NCBI RefSeq assembly: GCF_001042985.1
Contig: NZ_JYKY01000016.1
Span: 49,816-113,815, forward strand
Direction: 5' to 3'
From: Pseudomonas lundensis
Lineage (GTDB): Bacteria > Pseudomonadota > Gammaproteobacteria > Pseudomonadales > Pseudomonadaceae
Length of the DNA: 64,000 nucleotides
Positions 19,216-32,797 of the stretch are shown here, piece by piece; the first letter of the stretch is position 1, and every line of letters starts with the position of its first letter. A program made the position numbers and the translations under genes. The notes beneath the pieces were generated by a model. It made no database searches, was not told the DNA's origin, and saw only the letters and a list, made by a program, of their open reading frames with translations.

Positions 19216-20127
19216 ATGAACAAGCCTTTCATTTCGCTGTGCCCTGAAGTAACTCGGGCGCACGCGCTGACGTTGATGGATTGGTTGGAAGATGAACGTG
19301 TCACCTGCTACCTGAGCGATTCGCGTGACGTCTCACGCACCCTCGAACACGCGATCGACCGGACTCAATTGCCGATCCTGACCCACCTGTTCAACCGGGG
19401 CGGCCGATTTTTTATGGCCTATGACCGGTATGACGACCCGGTGGGCTTTGTCCGATTAATCAAGACCGGCTCTGAGTGCGAGATCGTTCTGGCCATTGGA
19501 GACAGCGAAAAATGGGGCCGAAACCTCGGCGCCCGCACGATCCGCGAGGGCATGAAAATGGCCTTCCTCGACATGCGGGCCAAGAAACTCATCGCCAAGA
19601 TACATCCGCACAACGCGCGTTCACTGAAAGCCTTTCTGCGCAGCGGCTTTAAACTCGAGAGCGAAACGCCGACCTTGAAATCGTTCTCCATGACGGCGGG
19701 ACGTTATCTTCAGTTATTGCGCGAAGGGGCCGTTGAAGACGCCACCCGGATCTACATCACTGAAATCGACAAGGCCAGGCTCGAGAGTCTAATCGCGCTG
19801 GAACAAGGCCCAGTTGTTGTGGAACTCGAACATGAGTTAGAGCGCGCGGTTGTCGTCAACCCGCAGCAGGTGGCGAGCAATGTCGTCACGATGAACTCCA
19901 GGGCCTTGCTGCAGCTGGATGGCGAAGAGATGGAAGTGGCCTTGGTCTACCCTGAAGACGCGGACAGTAACGCAGGCAAATATTCCGTGTCATCTGACAT
20001 CGGCGCCGCGATTCTGGGTTATCAAGAGGGGGACGCCATCAACTGGCGAATTTCAGATCGCACGCGCCGCATTGAGATCAGGAAAGTGCTGTACCAGCCG
20101 GAGGCTGCGGGCGACTTCCACCTTTAA
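19216..20127 (+). CDS. GNAT acetyltransferase fused to Rnk-type domain
   Basis: A 303-residue two-domain protein. Residues 1-165 look like a GNAT N-acetyltransferase (ARTIREGMKMAFLDMRAKKLIAKIHPHNARSLKAFLRSGF region, with the acetyl-CoA loop and the N-A-R-S motif). The C-terminal 140 residues match Rnk/GreA C-terminal domains (IYITEIDKARLESLIALE, then SDIGAAILGYQEGDAI). Rnk proteins bind RNA polymerase's secondary channel. The fusion suggests acetylation linked to transcription, but no substrate is known. The start is uncertain: ATG 19216 begins the conserved region, while ATG 19165 would add 17 residues. Confidence 0.8.
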   Translation: MNKPFISLCPEVTRAHALTLMDWLEDERVTCYLSDSRDVSRTLEHAIDRTQLPILTHLFNRGGRFFMAYDRYDDPVGFVRLIKTGSECEIVLAIGDSEKWGRNLGARTIREGMKMAFLDMRAKKLIAKIHPHNARSLKAFLRSGFKLESETPTLKSFSMTAGRYLQLLREGAVEDATRIYITEIDKARLESLIALEQGPVVVELEHELERAVVVNPQQVASNVVTMNSRALLQLDGEEMEVALVYPEDADSNAGKYSVSSDIGAAILGYQEGDAINWRISDRTRRIEIRKVLYQPEAAGDFHL

Positions 20128-20302
20128 TGGCGTTGTTCACTGAGTGTTTGTCTATCCGTTGCGAGGATCCCCCGGAGAACGGGGGTCACGCTTTACGGGC
20201 CTGAGCGGCCCATTGGGAAAGGCAGGAGGCGGCAAGGCAGACCTGCCGACTCCTGCGACAATTTTAATTGTCTAACACCAACGACTTTTATCGTCGGGGC
20301 AC
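20128..20302. other. glmS downstream region with empty attTn7
   Basis: The last glmS codons (LAKSVTVE) are the sequence recognised by TnsD, and Tn7 inserts about 25 bases past the stop, near 20278 here. The region reads through without an insertion. It also holds a hairpin with arms CCCCC/GGGGG (near 20168-20187) and a larger imperfect hairpin near 20223-20258, likely serving as terminators for the convergent genes. Confidence 0.7.
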
Positions 20303-22138
20303 TTATTCAACAGTGACGGATTTCGCCAGGTTACGCGGCTGGTCGACGTCCGTCCCTTTGAGCACAGCGACGTAGTACGACAACAATTGCAACGGGATGG
20401 TGTAGAGGATGGGCGCCAGTACGTCATGGATGTGCGGCATGTTAATCACATGCGTGCCTTCCCCATTGGTCATGGCCGCTTGTTCATCCGCGAAAACAAT
20501 CAACTCGCCACCGCGTGCACGCACTTCTTGCAAGTTGGATTTCAACTTTTCCAGCAATTCGTTATTCGGCGCGACGGTCACCACCGGCATGTCGTTATCC
20601 ACCAGCGCGAGCGGTCCATGTTTCAACTCACCGGCCGGGTAGGCTTCTGCGTGGATATACGAAATTTCCTTCAGCTTGAGCGCACCTTCCATCGCCACCG
20701 GGAACTGAGCACCGCGACCCAGGAACAGGGTGTGATGTTTGTCAGCGAACAACTCCGCGACTTTTTCGACGGTCGCATCCATCGCCAGTGCTTCCCCAAG
20801 ACGGGCAGGCAAGCGACGCAGTTCTTCTACCAGTTGGGCTTCAACCCCCTCCTCCAACGTCCCGCGTACTTGCCCCAACGACAGCGTCAGTAGCAACAGC
20901 CCCACCAGTTGGGTGGTGAAGGCTTTGGTGGAAGCCACACCAATTTCGCGACCCGCCTGGGTCAGCAGCGTCAGATCAGACTCACGTACCAGCGAGCTGA
21001 TGCCAACGTTACAAATGGCCAGACTGCCCAGGAAGCCCAGCTCTTTAGCGTTGCGCAGAGCGGCCAACGTGTCAGCGGTCTCGCCCGATTGCGAGATGGA
21101 AACGAACAATGTGTCTGGCTGGACCACCACTTTGCGATAACGGAATTCACTGGCCACTTCGACTTGGCAAGGAATGCCTGCCAAAGACTCCAGCCAGTAA
21201 CGCGCAACCATGCCAGCGTGGTAGCTGGTGCCACAGGCGACGATCTGAACATTGCGGACCTTGGCAAACAGTTCGGCCGCGTGTGGACCAAAAGCCTGAA
21301 CCAAGACGTGGTCTTGACCCAAGCGGTTTTCCAACGTGCGTTGAACGACCGAAGGCTGCTCGTGAATTTCCTTGAGCATGTAGTGACGAAACTCGCCTTT
21401 GTCGGCTGCTTCGGCGCCGTCGCTGTACTGCACGGTATCACGCTGAACGCTGTGGCCGTTCACATCCCAGATCTGCACGCTGTCGCGGCGGATCTCAGCG
21501 ATGTCGCCTTCTTCCAGGTACATGAACCGGTCAGTGACCTGGCGCAGGGCCAGTTGATCAGAGGCCAGGAAGTTTTCCCCCAGACCCAGGCCAATCACCA
21601 GTGGGCTGCCGCTGCGAGCAGCGACCAGACGGTCCGGTTGTTTGGCACTGATAACGGCCAAACCATAAGCCCCGTGCAACTCTTTGACAGTCGCTTTGAG
21701 GGCCGCCGTCAGGTCGTTGTTATCTGTGAGCTTATGGTTAAGCAGGTGTGCGATGACTTCAGTGTCAGTGTCCGAGGTGAATACGTAGCCCAGCCCCTTG
21801 AGTTGTTCGCGCAGGGCTTCATGGTTTTCGATGATGCCGTTGTGCACGACTGCCAGATCGGAGCCCGAAAAGTGCGGATGCGCATTGCGCTCGCAGGGAG
21901 CGCCGTGTGTAGCCCAGCGAGTGTGAGCGATACCTAGACGCCCCACCAACGGTTCGCCGGCCAGCGCCTGTTCAAGCTCTGCCACTTTGCCGTTGCGACG
22001 CATGCGCTCCAGCGTGCCGTTGTTTGTGAAAACAGCGACACCGGCACTGTCATACCCGCGGTATTCAAGACGCTTCAGGCCTTCGAGCAGAATGGCCGTG
22101 ATATTCCGTTCAGCGACTGCGCCAACAATTCCACACAT
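20303..22138 (-). CDS. glmS: Glutamine-fructose-6-phosphate aminotransferase GlmS
   Basis: A 611-residue enzyme that makes glucosamine-6-phosphate from fructose-6-phosphate and glutamine, the entry step to UDP-GlcNAc. The N-terminus MCGIVGAV supplies the catalytic Cys of the glutaminase domain (residues 1-240). Two SIS sugar-isomerase domains follow (ACGTSYHAG near 300; [13 protein letters not shown] near 348). The C-terminus ends LAKSVTVE, the conserved attTn7 anchor. It follows glmR on the same strand with a 9-base gap. No glmS-type ribozyme is expected in this genus and none is seen. Confidence 0.97.
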   Translation of the reverse strand: MCGIVGAVAERNITAILLEGLKRLEYRGYDSAGVAVFTNNGTLERMRRNGKVAELEQALAGEPLVGRLGIAHTRWATHGAPCERNAHPHFSGSDLAVVHNGIIENHEALREQLKGLGYVFTSDTDTEVIAHLLNHKLTDNNDLTAALKATVKELHGAYGLAVISAKQPDRLVAARSGSPLVIGLGLGENFLASDQLALRQVTDRFMYLEEGDIAEIRRDSVQIWDVNGHSVQRDTVQYSDGAEAADKGEFRHYMLKEIHEQPSVVQRTLENRLGQDHVLVQAFGPHAAELFAKVRNVQIVACGTSYHAGMVARYWLESLAGIPCQVEVASEFRYRKVVVQPDTLFVSISQSGETADTLAALRNAKELGFLGSLAICNVGISSLVRESDLTLLTQAGREIGVASTKAFTTQLVGLLLLTLSLGQVRGTLEEGVEAQLVEELRRLPARLGEALAMDATVEKVAELFADKHHTLFLGRGAQFPVAMEGALKLKEISYIHAEAYPAGELKHGPLALVDNDMPVVTVAPNNELLEKLKSNLQEVRARGGELIVFADEQAAMTNGEGTHVINMPHIHDVLAPILYTIPLQLLSYYVAVLKGTDVDQPRNLAKSVTVE

Positions 22139-22147
22139 AACGTTCTC

Positions 22148-22915
22148 CTAACTAAGTGCCGCGCATAACAAGGTTATGCCTCGGGCCTGAATCTGTTCGC
22201 GCGCTTCTTGAGGCAAGCGATCATCAGTAATAAGGGTATGGACGCTGCTCCAGGGCAGTTCCAGATTGGGTATTTTGCGACCGATCTTGTCGGCCTCCAC
22301 CATCACGATCACTTCACGCGCGACGTCTGCCATGACCCGGCTCAGCCCCAACAATTCGTTAAACGTGGTGGTGCCGCGCTGCAAGTCGATGCCGTCAGCG
22401 CCAATGAACAATTGATCAAAGTCGTACGATCGCAGCACCTGTTCGGCCACCTGGCCCTGAAAAGATTCCGAATGCGGGTCCCAGGTTCCACCTGTCATGA
22501 GCAACACCGGCTCGTGTTCCAGTTCACTCAAGGCATTCGCGACATGAAGTGAATTGGTCATGACCACCAGGCCCGGCTGCAACCCGAGTTCAGGAATCAT
22601 GGCAGCCGTGGTGCTGCCACTGTCAATGATGATGCGCGCATGTTCTTTGAGCAGATTGACGGCCGCCCGGGCAATGGCTTGCTTATACAGTGACACCGGT
22701 TGCGTCGGGTCTATCACTAACTCTTGCGGCAGGGTGATAGCCCCGCCGTAACGGCGCAAAAGCAGCCCATTACTTTCGAGGGCGGCTAAATCCTTGCGAA
22801 TCGTAACCTCTGAAGTTTCGAAGCGTTTAGCCAGCTCATCCACACTGACTTCGCCTTGCTCATTGAGCAGGCCAAGGATGTTGTGTCTACGCTGTGGAGT
22901 ATTGCGCTTTGACAT
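22148..22915 (-). CDS. glmR: DeoR-family regulator GlmR
   Basis: A 255-residue DeoR/GlpR-type repressor. The winged helix at the N-terminus (RRHNILGLLNEQGEVSVDELAKRFETSEVTIRKDLAALE) is followed by the DeoR sensor domain, with IDSGSTTAAMIPEL and FIGADGID signatures. It lies immediately upstream of glmS, as in other Pseudomonas, where GlmR controls amino-sugar supply. ATG 22915 (MSKRNTPQRR) is preferred to the longer frame because it begins the recognised domain. Confidence 0.88.
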   Translation of the reverse strand: MSKRNTPQRRHNILGLLNEQGEVSVDELAKRFETSEVTIRKDLAALESNGLLLRRYGGAITLPQELVIDPTQPVSLYKQAIARAAVNLLKEHARIIIDSGSTTAAMIPELGLQPGLVVMTNSLHVANALSELEHEPVLLMTGGTWDPHSESFQGQVAEQVLRSYDFDQLFIGADGIDLQRGTTTFNELLGLSRVMADVAREVIVMVEADKIGRKIPNLELPWSSVHTLITDDRLPQEAREQIQARGITLLCAALS

Positions 22916-23183
22916 AAACGCCTTAAGTTTCGTTTCGAAAGATAACGAAAGCAATGAGACCTGATCTCGAATTTGACGTCAACGGAATTTTTGGGGTTTT
23001 TGCTGTGCATAACTCTTCAAATCCTGATAATCAGAGGCGATTCAGAATCGATTGGTATGAATAAAAAAAGCCCTTATCCACAGCTAGAGGATAAGGGCTT
23101 TTATAACTCATTGATTATTAAGCAATTTGTAACAATAGAAAATTACCCACATTGTTCGCATTTAGCGTGTGGATAACACTGCT
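22916..23183. other. Intergenic between glmU and glmR
   Basis: About 270 AT-rich bases that should carry the glmR-glmS promoter and the glmU terminator. No gene is seen. Confidence 0.4.
23063..23103 (-). terminator. Terminator downstream of glmU
   Basis: A near-perfect hairpin with arms AAGCCCTTATCC and GGATAAGGGCTT around a 9-base loop, followed by a T-run on the minus strand. It lies about 80 bases after the glmU stop. Confidence 0.8.
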
Positions 23184-24551
23184 TCACGCCTTTGGCTGCT
23201 TAACCGGGCGTTTCCAACCTTCGATGTTGCGCTGCCGTGCCCGACCAACGGCAAGGTGTTCGGCCGGTACGTTTTGATTGATGGTCGAACCGGCGGCCGT
23301 GGTTGCACCGTCTAAGATATCCACAGGCGCTACGAGTGAGTTATTGGAACCAATAAAGACATCAGCGCCCAGCACGGTTTTCCACTTGTTGGCGCCATCG
23401 TAATTGCACGTAATGGTGCCAGCACCAATGTTGGTGCGTGCGCCAACCTCGGCATCCCCAAGGTAGGTCAGATGGCCACATTTGGCGTCTTCACCCAGAT
23501 GGGCGTTTTTCAATTCGACGAAGTTACCCACATGGGCCCGGGCATCGAGCAGGCTGCCTGGACGCAGGCGCGCAAAGGGTCCGGCATCACTGCCCTCGCC
23601 CATCACCGCACCATCGAGATGGCTGTTGGCTTTGACCACGACGCCTTTACGCAAGACGCTGTCTTTGATCACGCAATTCGGCCCAATGACCACATCGTCT
23701 TCGATGACCACGCGACCTTCGAGGATAACGTTGATGTCGATGAGCACATCACGTCCCACGGTTACGTCACCTCGAACATCGAAGCGTGCCGGGTCGCGCA
23801 AGGTGACCCCCAACGCCATTAAACGACGCGCTTCACGTTGTTGATAATGACGTTCCAGCTCCGCCAGCTGCTTACGATCATTGGCGCCCTGCACTTCCAT
23901 CGCGTCGTGCGGTTGTTCCGTGGCGACGATCAAGCCATCGTTCACGGCCATGGCAATCACGTCAGTCAGGTAATACTCACCTTGCGCGTTGTTATTGGAC
24001 AACCGGCTCATCCAGTCACCCAGACGGCTGGCCGGAACGGCGAGGATGCCAGTATTGCCTTCAGTAATGGTGCGCTCGGCTTCAGTTGCATCCTTGTGCT
24101 CAACAATCGCACTCACCTTGCCGGCTGCGTCACGCACGATGCGGCCGTACCCGGTCGGATCATCCAGGTTGACTGTGAGCAAGCCCAACTGTTGCGGCGT
24201 TACGTGCTTGAGCAACCGCTGCAACGTGTCGACTTCAATCAACGGTACGTCGCCGTACAAGATCAGGACATTCTCTGCCGTCAAAAAGGGTAGGGCTTGG
24301 GCCACTGCGTGACCGGTGCCCAATTGCTGGTCTTGCAGCACAAAGTTCAAATCGTCCGCGGCGAGGCGCTCGCGGACCCTGTCCGCCCCATGACCGATAA
24401 CGACATGAATCCCGTTTGGCTTCAGTTGGCGGGCGCTGTGGATAACATGACCCAGCATGGAGTTACCGGCCACCGGGTGCAGAACCTTGGGCAAGGCCGA
24501 ACGCATGCGGGTGCCCTGACCTGCGGCGAGAATTACGATATCGAGAGACAT
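23184..24551 (-). CDS. glmU: Bifunctional GlcNAc-1-P uridyltransferase GlmU
   Basis: A 455-residue cytoplasmic enzyme that acetylates GlcN-1-P and then makes UDP-GlcNAc. The pyrophosphorylase domain starts with [19 protein letters not shown] (residues 8-26). The C-terminal half is a left-handed beta-helix of hexapeptide repeats (from about 255), with [19 protein letters not shown] and [15 protein letters not shown] as acetyltransferase landmarks. It is separated from the atp operon by a terminator, so it probably has its own promoter. Functionally it follows GlmS in the same pathway. Confidence 0.97.
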   Translation of the reverse strand: MSLDIVILAAGQGTRMRSALPKVLHPVAGNSMLGHVIHSARQLKPNGIHVVIGHGADRVRERLAADDLNFVLQDQQLGTGHAVAQALPFLTAENVLILYGDVPLIEVDTLQRLLKHVTPQQLGLLTVNLDDPTGYGRIVRDAAGKVSAIVEHKDATEAERTITEGNTGILAVPASRLGDWMSRLSNNNAQGEYYLTDVIAMAVNDGLIVATEQPHDAMEVQGANDRKQLAELERHYQQREARRLMALGVTLRDPARFDVRGDVTVGRDVLIDINVILEGRVVIEDDVVIGPNCVIKDSVLRKGVVVKANSHLDGAVMGEGSDAGPFARLRPGSLLDARAHVGNFVELKNAHLGEDAKCGHLTYLGDAEVGARTNIGAGTITCNYDGANKWKTVLGADVFIGSNNSLVAPVDILDGATTAAGSTINQNVPAEHLAVGRARQRNIEGWKRPVKQPKA

Positions 24552-24610
24552 GACTGGCTACCAATCCTGGGTGGTCAGCGGATGCGACCAAAAGTATTTC
24601 GCGGAAAAAG

Positions 24611-24638
24611 AAAAAGGGTAGCCGAGGCTACCCTTTTT
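24611..24638 (-). terminator. Terminator of the atp operon
   Basis: Hairpin AAAAAGGGTAGCC / GGCTACCCTTTTT with a short loop between atpC and glmU, with T-run on the minus strand. Confidence 0.88.
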
Positions 24639-24665
24639 AATCAATCACACAATGAAGCAGGCAGC

Positions 24666-25094
24666 TTAGCCGCCGAACTTCTTGCGGATCTGCTGGACGG
24701 TGCGCAGCTGAGCTGCGGCCTCGGCCAGTCGTGCAGCCGCAGCTCCGTAATCGAAGTCTGCGCCTTTTTCGTTCAGGGCCTTCTCGGCAGCCTTGACGGC
24801 TTCCTGAGCGGAGGCTTCATCCAGGTCGGCAGCACGTTGCACGGTGTCGGCAAGCACCTTGACCATGTTCGGCTGAACCTCGAGGTAACCACCGGAGATG
24901 TAAAACACCTCGGCTTCCCCACCCTGTTTGATCAGGCGGATCGGACCTGGCTTGAGTTCAGTGATCAGCGGAGCGTGACCCAGAGCGATACCAAGATCAC
25001 CCAGGCTGCCGTGCGCAATCACCATCTCAACCAGACCGGAAAAGATTTCTCCTTCCGCGCTGACGATATCGCAATGGACTGTCATATTAGCCAT
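24666..25094 (-). CDS. atpC: F1 ATP synthase subunit epsilon
   Basis: A 142-residue subunit that joins the rotor stalk and can inhibit ATP hydrolysis. The N-terminal beta-sandwich ([30 protein letters not shown]) is followed by a helical hairpin (about 90-140). It is the last gene of the atpIBEFHAGDC operon, read right to left here. Confidence 0.95.
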   Translation of the reverse strand: MANMTVHCDIVSAEGEIFSGLVEMVIAHGSLGDLGIALGHAPLITELKPGPIRLIKQGGEAEVFYISGGYLEVQPNMVKVLADTVQRAADLDEASAQEAVKAAEKALNEKGADFDYGAAAARLAEAAAQLRTVQQIRKKFGG

Positions 25095-25138
25095 CTGATT
25101 GCCTCAACCTGATTAGCGCCCGTTTCCGGGCGCCCGAA

Positions 25139-26542
<1,404 letters not shown>

Positions 26543-27403
26543 TTAAACCGCGGCAGCGCCGCCGACGATTTCCGAGATCTCTTGGGTGATCGCAGCCTGA
26601 CGCGCCTTGTTGTAGATCAGCTGCAAATCGCTGATCAAATCACCGGCGTTGTCAGTGGCGTTCTTCATTGCGATCATCCGCGCAGCTTGTTCAGCTGCAC
26701 TGTTCTCGACCACCGCCTGGTATACCTGCGATTCCACGTAACGCACCATCAAGCCGTCAAGCAGCTCTTTGGCGTCTGGTTCGTAGAGGTAGTCCCAGTG
26801 GTGCTTGAGTTCTTGATCCGGGGTCGCCACCAGTGGAATCAATTGCTCCACAGTCGGCTGTTGCGTCATGGTGTTGATGAACTTGTTGGACACCACGGAC
26901 AGGCGATCAATACGGCCTTCCAGGTAAGCATCCAGCATCACCTTAACGCTGCCGATCAAATCATTGATCGACGGTTCTTCACCCAGATGGCTGATGGCAG
27001 CGACGACGTTACCGCCGAAGTTACGGAAAAAAGCCGCACCCTTGCTGCCGACCACGCACAGATCAATCTCGGCGCCGTTTTCGCGGTTTACCGCCATGTC
27101 CTTGACCAAAGCCTTGAACAGGTTGGTATTCAAACCACCGCACAAACCACGGTCACTGCTCACTACAACATAACCAACACGCTTAACAGGGCGGTCGATC
27201 ATGAAAGGGTGGCGGTATTCCGGGTTGGCGTTGGCCAAATGCCCAATAACCTGGCGGATGCGCTCCGCATAAGGACGGCTAGCAGCCATGCGCATTTGTG
27301 CCTTGCGCATTTTGCTGACCGCCACTTTTTCCATGGCGCTGGTAATTTTTTGCGTGCTTTTGATGCTCGCAATCTTACTGCGAATCTCTTTTGCGCCTGC
27401 CAT
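26543..27403 (-). CDS. atpG: F1 ATP synthase subunit gamma
   Basis: A 286-residue central rotor shaft. The long N-terminal helix ([32 protein letters not shown]) and the C-terminal helix with [32 protein letters not shown] are the coiled-coil that turns in the alpha3beta3 ring. The [11 protein letters not shown] motif is typical. Confidence 0.97.
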   Translation of the reverse strand: MAGAKEIRSKIASIKSTQKITSAMEKVAVSKMRKAQMRMAASRPYAERIRQVIGHLANANPEYRHPFMIDRPVKRVGYVVVSSDRGLCGGLNTNLFKALVKDMAVNRENGAEIDLCVVGSKGAAFFRNFGGNVVAAISHLGEEPSINDLIGSVKVMLDAYLEGRIDRLSVVSNKFINTMTQQPTVEQLIPLVATPDQELKHHWDYLYEPDAKELLDGLMVRYVESQVYQAVVENSAAEQAARMIAMKNATDNAGDLISDLQLIYNKARQAAITQEISEIVGGAAAV

Positions 27404-27453
27404 GTAACACCTATCAGGTTAGCAAGCGGGAGCCTTGCGGCTCCCGCTGCGGC

Positions 27454-28998
27454 TTACCAGGTTTGGGTGGCCTTGAACTTCTCGATACCGGCTTTCATGC
27501 CAGCGTCGATGTCGTCATTGAAGTCACCCTTCACGTTGATCTTCGCCATCAAATCGGCGTGATCGCGGTTGAAGTAAGCAATCAGCGCTTGTTCAAAGCT
27601 GCCGACCTTGGTGATTTCGACGTCAGTCAGGAACCCACGCTCAGCGGCATACAGCGACAGCGCCATGTCAGCGATCGACATTGGTGCATATTGCTTCTGC
27701 TTCATCAGCTCGGTAACGCGCTGACCATGCTCAAGTTGCTTACGGGTCGCTTCGTCCAGGTCAGAAGCGAACTGGGCGAATGCCGCCAGTTCACGGTACT
27801 GAGCCAGAGCGGTACGGATACCACCGGACAGCTTCTTGATGATCTTGGTCTGAGCGGCACCACCCACACGGGATACCGAAACACCGGCGTTCACTGCAGG
27901 ACGGATGCCCGAGTTGAACATGGCCGATTCCAGGAAGATCTGACCGTCAGTGATGGAAATCACGTTGGTCGGAACGAACGCGGAAACGTCGCCAGCTTGT
28001 GTTTCGATGATCGGCAGTGCGGTCAGGGAACCGGTTTTGCCGGTCACTGCGCCGTTGGTGAACTTCTCTACGTATTCTTCCGAAACGCGGGATGCGCGCT
28101 CCAGCAGACGGGAGTGGAGATAGAACACGTCGCCTGGGTAAGCTTCACGGCCTGGTGGACGGCGCAGCAGCAGGGAAATCTGGCGGTAAGCCACTGCTTG
28201 CTTGGACAGATCGTCATAAACGATCAGTGCGTCTTCACCGCGGTCGCGGAAGTATTCGCCCATGGTGCAACCGGAGTACGGTGCCAGGAACTGCAGCGCT
28301 GCGGATTCGGAAGCACTGGCAGCCACGACGATGGTGTTAGCCAGCGCGCCGTTTTCTTCCAGCTTGCGAACCACGTTGGCGATGGTCGATTGCTTCTGAC
28401 CGATCGCTACGTATACACAGAAAATGCCGCTGTCTTTCTGGTTGATGATCGCGTCGATCGCCAGAGCGGTTTTACCGATCTGACGGTCACCGATGATCAG
28501 CTCACGCTGGCCACGGCCGACAGGAATCATGGCATCGACAGCCTTGTAGCCAGTCTGTACAGGCTGGTCTACCGACTTACGCCAGATCACGCCTGGAGCA
28601 ACTTTCTCGACCGCATCGGTCTCGGTGTTGTTCAGCGGACCTTTGCCGTCAACTGGGTTACCCAGTGCGTCGACAACGCGACCCAGCAGTTCCTTACCAA
28701 CCGGAACTTCCAGGATGCGACCGGTGCACTTGGCGCTCATGCCTTCAGCCAGAGTCGTGTATGCGCCCAGTACTACGGCACCTACAGAGTCTTGCTCAAG
28801 GTTAAGCGCCATGCCGAAGACGCTGCCCGGAAACTCGATCATTTCGCCGTACATTACGTCGGCCAGACCGTGAATCCGCACAATGCCGTCAGATACGCTG
28901 ACGACAGTGCCTTCGTTGCGGGCTTGAGAGGTCACATCGAGCTTTTCGATGCGGCCCTTGATAATTTCACTTATTTCGGAAGGATTGAGTTGCTGCAT
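27454..28998 (-). CDS. atpA: F1 ATP synthase subunit alpha
   Basis: A 514-residue non-catalytic nucleotide-binding subunit. The P-loop [13 protein letters not shown] is near residue 169, and [13 protein letters not shown] and [28 protein letters not shown] are family signatures. Lengths and spacing match E. coli AtpA (513). A very long open frame opposite this gene is a compositional shadow. Confidence 0.98.
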   Translation of the reverse strand: MQQLNPSEISEIIKGRIEKLDVTSQARNEGTVVSVSDGIVRIHGLADVMYGEMIEFPGSVFGMALNLEQDSVGAVVLGAYTTLAEGMSAKCTGRILEVPVGKELLGRVVDALGNPVDGKGPLNNTETDAVEKVAPGVIWRKSVDQPVQTGYKAVDAMIPVGRGQRELIIGDRQIGKTALAIDAIINQKDSGIFCVYVAIGQKQSTIANVVRKLEENGALANTIVVAASASESAALQFLAPYSGCTMGEYFRDRGEDALIVYDDLSKQAVAYRQISLLLRRPPGREAYPGDVFYLHSRLLERASRVSEEYVEKFTNGAVTGKTGSLTALPIIETQAGDVSAFVPTNVISITDGQIFLESAMFNSGIRPAVNAGVSVSRVGGAAQTKIIKKLSGGIRTALAQYRELAAFAQFASDLDEATRKQLEHGQRVTELMKQKQYAPMSIADMALSLYAAERGFLTDVEITKVGSFEQALIAYFNRDHADLMAKINVKGDFNDDIDAGMKAGIEKFKATQTW

Positions 28999-29019
28999 TG
29001 CTCTGCTGCCCCTTCAAAC

Positions 29020-29556
29020 TCAAGATTTCAATGCTTCGGCAAGGTTTGCGAGTTTCCCGCGAACCGAGCCATCGATAACCAGGTCGCCGGCGCGGATGAT
29101 GACACCACCTATCAGGCTGGCATCCTCCGCAACTTGCAGGCGCACTTCCCGGTCGAGTCGTGCACTGAGAACCTTGGCGAGTTTGTCTTGCTGTTCTTGG
29201 TTCAATGCAAAAGCACTGGTCACTTCAACGTCTACCGATTTCTCTTGTTCGGCCTTGTACAGGTCAAACAGAGCGGCGATCTCCGGCAACAGCGGGAGAC
29301 GGTCGTTTTCGGCAACGACATGGATGAAGTTCTGTGCTTCTACAGTGAACTTGTCGCCGCACACATCAATAAATGTGGCGGCCTTTTCTGCGCTCGTCAG
29401 TCGCGGGGCCTTGAGCACGCGCTGCATAGTGTCGTCTTGCGACACTGCTGCAGCCAGGCCGAGCATGGCTGACCAAGAGGCCAGTTGCTGGTGGGCCTGG
29501 GCGTGCTCGAAGGCTGCCTTAGCGTAAGGTCGGGCCAACGTGGTCAATTCTGCCAT
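29020..29556 (-). CDS. atpH: F1 ATP synthase subunit delta
   Basis: A 178-residue stator subunit joining F1 to the b subunits. The N-terminal helical bundle ([15 protein letters not shown]) and the C-terminal [23 protein letters not shown] motif are typical of OSCP/delta. Confidence 0.96.
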   Translation of the reverse strand: MAELTTLARPYAKAAFEHAQAHQQLASWSAMLGLAAAVSQDDTMQRVLKAPRLTSAEKAATFIDVCGDKFTVEAQNFIHVVAENDRLPLLPEIAALFDLYKAEQEKSVDVEVTSAFALNQEQQDKLAKVLSARLDREVRLQVAEDASLIGGVIIRAGDLVIDGSVRGKLANLAEALKS

Positions 29557-29568
29557 GATCGCCCTCGC

Positions 29569-30039
29569 TTAAATTTCAGCAGCCAGTTTATTAACCAGCT
29601 CCGCGTGCGCGTTTTGATCGATTGTGGCACCCAGGATCTTCTCAGCACCTTCAACAGCCAAGCCACCCAATTGGGTACGCAGGGCGTCTTTGACGCTGTT
29701 CAGTTCCTGTTCGATCTCGGCCTGAGCCTGAGCCTTCACACGGTCAGCTTCAACGCGAGCCTGTTCACGGGCTTCGTCTACGATCTGAGTACCGCGTTTC
29801 TTGGCTTGCTCAATGATTTCAGCTGCTTGAGCCTTAGCTTCGCGCAGTTGCTGACCCGCTTTATCTTGGGCCAACTCCAGGTCGCGAGCTGCTCGGTTAG
29901 CAGCGTCCAGTCCAGCCGCAATCTTCTTCTGACGTTCTTGCAATGCCGCGATGACCGGAGGCCACACGAACTTCATGCAAAACAGTACAAAAATGAAGAA
30001 CGCAACGGACTGGCCAATCAGGGTTGCATTAATGTTCAC
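29569..30039 (-). CDS. atpF: F0 ATP synthase subunit b
   Basis: A 156-residue stator protein with one N-terminal membrane helix (about 5-25, [22 protein letters not shown]) and then a long charged helix that dimerises as the peripheral stalk. Length equals the E. coli protein. Confidence 0.96.
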   Translation of the reverse strand: MNINATLIGQSVAFFIFVLFCMKFVWPPVIAALQERQKKIAAGLDAANRAARDLELAQDKAGQQLREAKAQAAEIIEQAKKRGTQIVDEAREQARVEADRVKAQAQAEIEQELNSVKDALRTQLGGLAVEGAEKILGATIDQNAHAELVNKLAAEI

Positions 30040-30096
30040 GCCAACACCTCGCTCGTTCGTTGTCCATCACTCTAATCAACTCGAAAATTCGAGTGA

Positions 30097-30369
<273 letters not shown>

Positions 30370-30474
30370 TTACGTCGTATGGTTTAGGTTTTTAGATTAA
30401 AGCGGTAAAACAAAATCATTTTGCGACACCCTCTCACCGAAGCAAGAGGGGCACCAGGCTCGCCGAAACGGACC

Positions 30475-31771
<1,297 letters not shown>

Positions 31772-31915
31772 ATCTGCTCCTCAAAGGTCGGCTGCCAAAA
31801 GTAATAACTTGGCATAATTTGTGCCGACAAAATGCGCGCAGAGTATAGGGGTGCTTAATTCCCTATTCAACTGTCAGGTAGTGATTTCCGACTGCGCGCT
31901 ACACGAGGAATTGTT

Positions 31916-32788
31916 TCAGCGGATGTGTGCAAGCACACCCTGGAGCTCATCCAGAGAATTGTAACCAATTACTAATTGGCCCTTTCCCTTCTTTCCGTGG
32001 CGGATCTGCACCGCAGAGCCTAGGCGTTCAGCCAGTCGCTGCTCCAGACGTGCAATGTCCGGATCAGGTTTAACCGGTTCGGCAGGCTCCTGTTTGCCGC
32101 TCAACCACTGACGCACCAGCGCTTCGGTCTGACGTACGGTCAGTCCGCGTGCGACAACGTGTCGCGCCCCTTCAACCTGCTGAATTTCCGGCAAACCGAG
32201 CAACGCACGGGCATGACCCATTTCAAGGTCACCGTGCGACAGCATGGTTTTAATCACGTCAGGCAGGGAAATCAAACGCAACAAGTTAGCCACAGACACG
32301 CGGGACTTACCCACCGCATCAGCCACTTGTTGTTGAGTCAGTTGAAACTCTTGCTGCAAACGCTGCAAGGCAATGGCTTCTTCGATCGGATTGAGATCTT
32401 CGCGCTGAATGTTCTCGATCAATGCCATCGCGATGGCGGTTTCGTCCGGTACATCACGCACCATCGCCGGGATGGTCTCTTTGCCCGCCTGTTGGCTGGC
32501 ACGCCAGCGACGTTCGCCCGCAATGATTTCAAAGCGGTTGCCTTCAATCGGGCGCACCACGATCGGCTGCATCACGCCCTGGGATTTGATCGAGTTGGCA
32601 AGTTCTTCGAGGGCTTGCGGGTCCATGTCACGGCGCGGTTGATATTTACCGCGCTGGATCAGGTCCAGTGGCAAATGCTGCAATTCACTCTGATCAACCT
32701 TGACCGCTTGCTCTTCCAGCGAGCTGACCGTAGGACCACTGAGCAGTGCATCCAGTCCGCGTCCTAGACCTCGTTTCTTGACGGCCAT
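31916..32788 (-). CDS. parB: Chromosome partitioning protein ParB
   Basis: A 290-residue CTP-dependent DNA clamp that loads at parS. The N-terminal ParB/Srx CTPase domain includes GERRWRASQQAG near 93-104, and the helix-turn-helix LTQQQVADAVGKSRVSVANLLRLI lies near 153. The C-terminal dimerisation domain ends GYNSLDELQGVLAHI. It is preceded by parA with a 9-base gap, and a perfect parS site lies in recF in this window. Confidence 0.97.
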   Translation of the reverse strand: MAVKKRGLGRGLDALLSGPTVSSLEEQAVKVDQSELQHLPLDLIQRGKYQPRRDMDPQALEELANSIKSQGVMQPIVVRPIEGNRFEIIAGERRWRASQQAGKETIPAMVRDVPDETAIAMALIENIQREDLNPIEEAIALQRLQQEFQLTQQQVADAVGKSRVSVANLLRLISLPDVIKTMLSHGDLEMGHARALLGLPEIQQVEGARHVVARGLTVRQTEALVRQWLSGKQEPAEPVKPDPDIARLEQRLAERLGSAVQIRHGKKGKGQLVIGYNSLDELQGVLAHIR

Positions 32789-32797
32789 GGGATTTCC

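Noticed and set aside
27391..29472. 693-residue open frame opposite atpA and atpH
   Set aside because: It is antisense to highly conserved ATP synthase genes, lacks any recognisable domain and arises from codon bias that avoids stops on the opposite strand.
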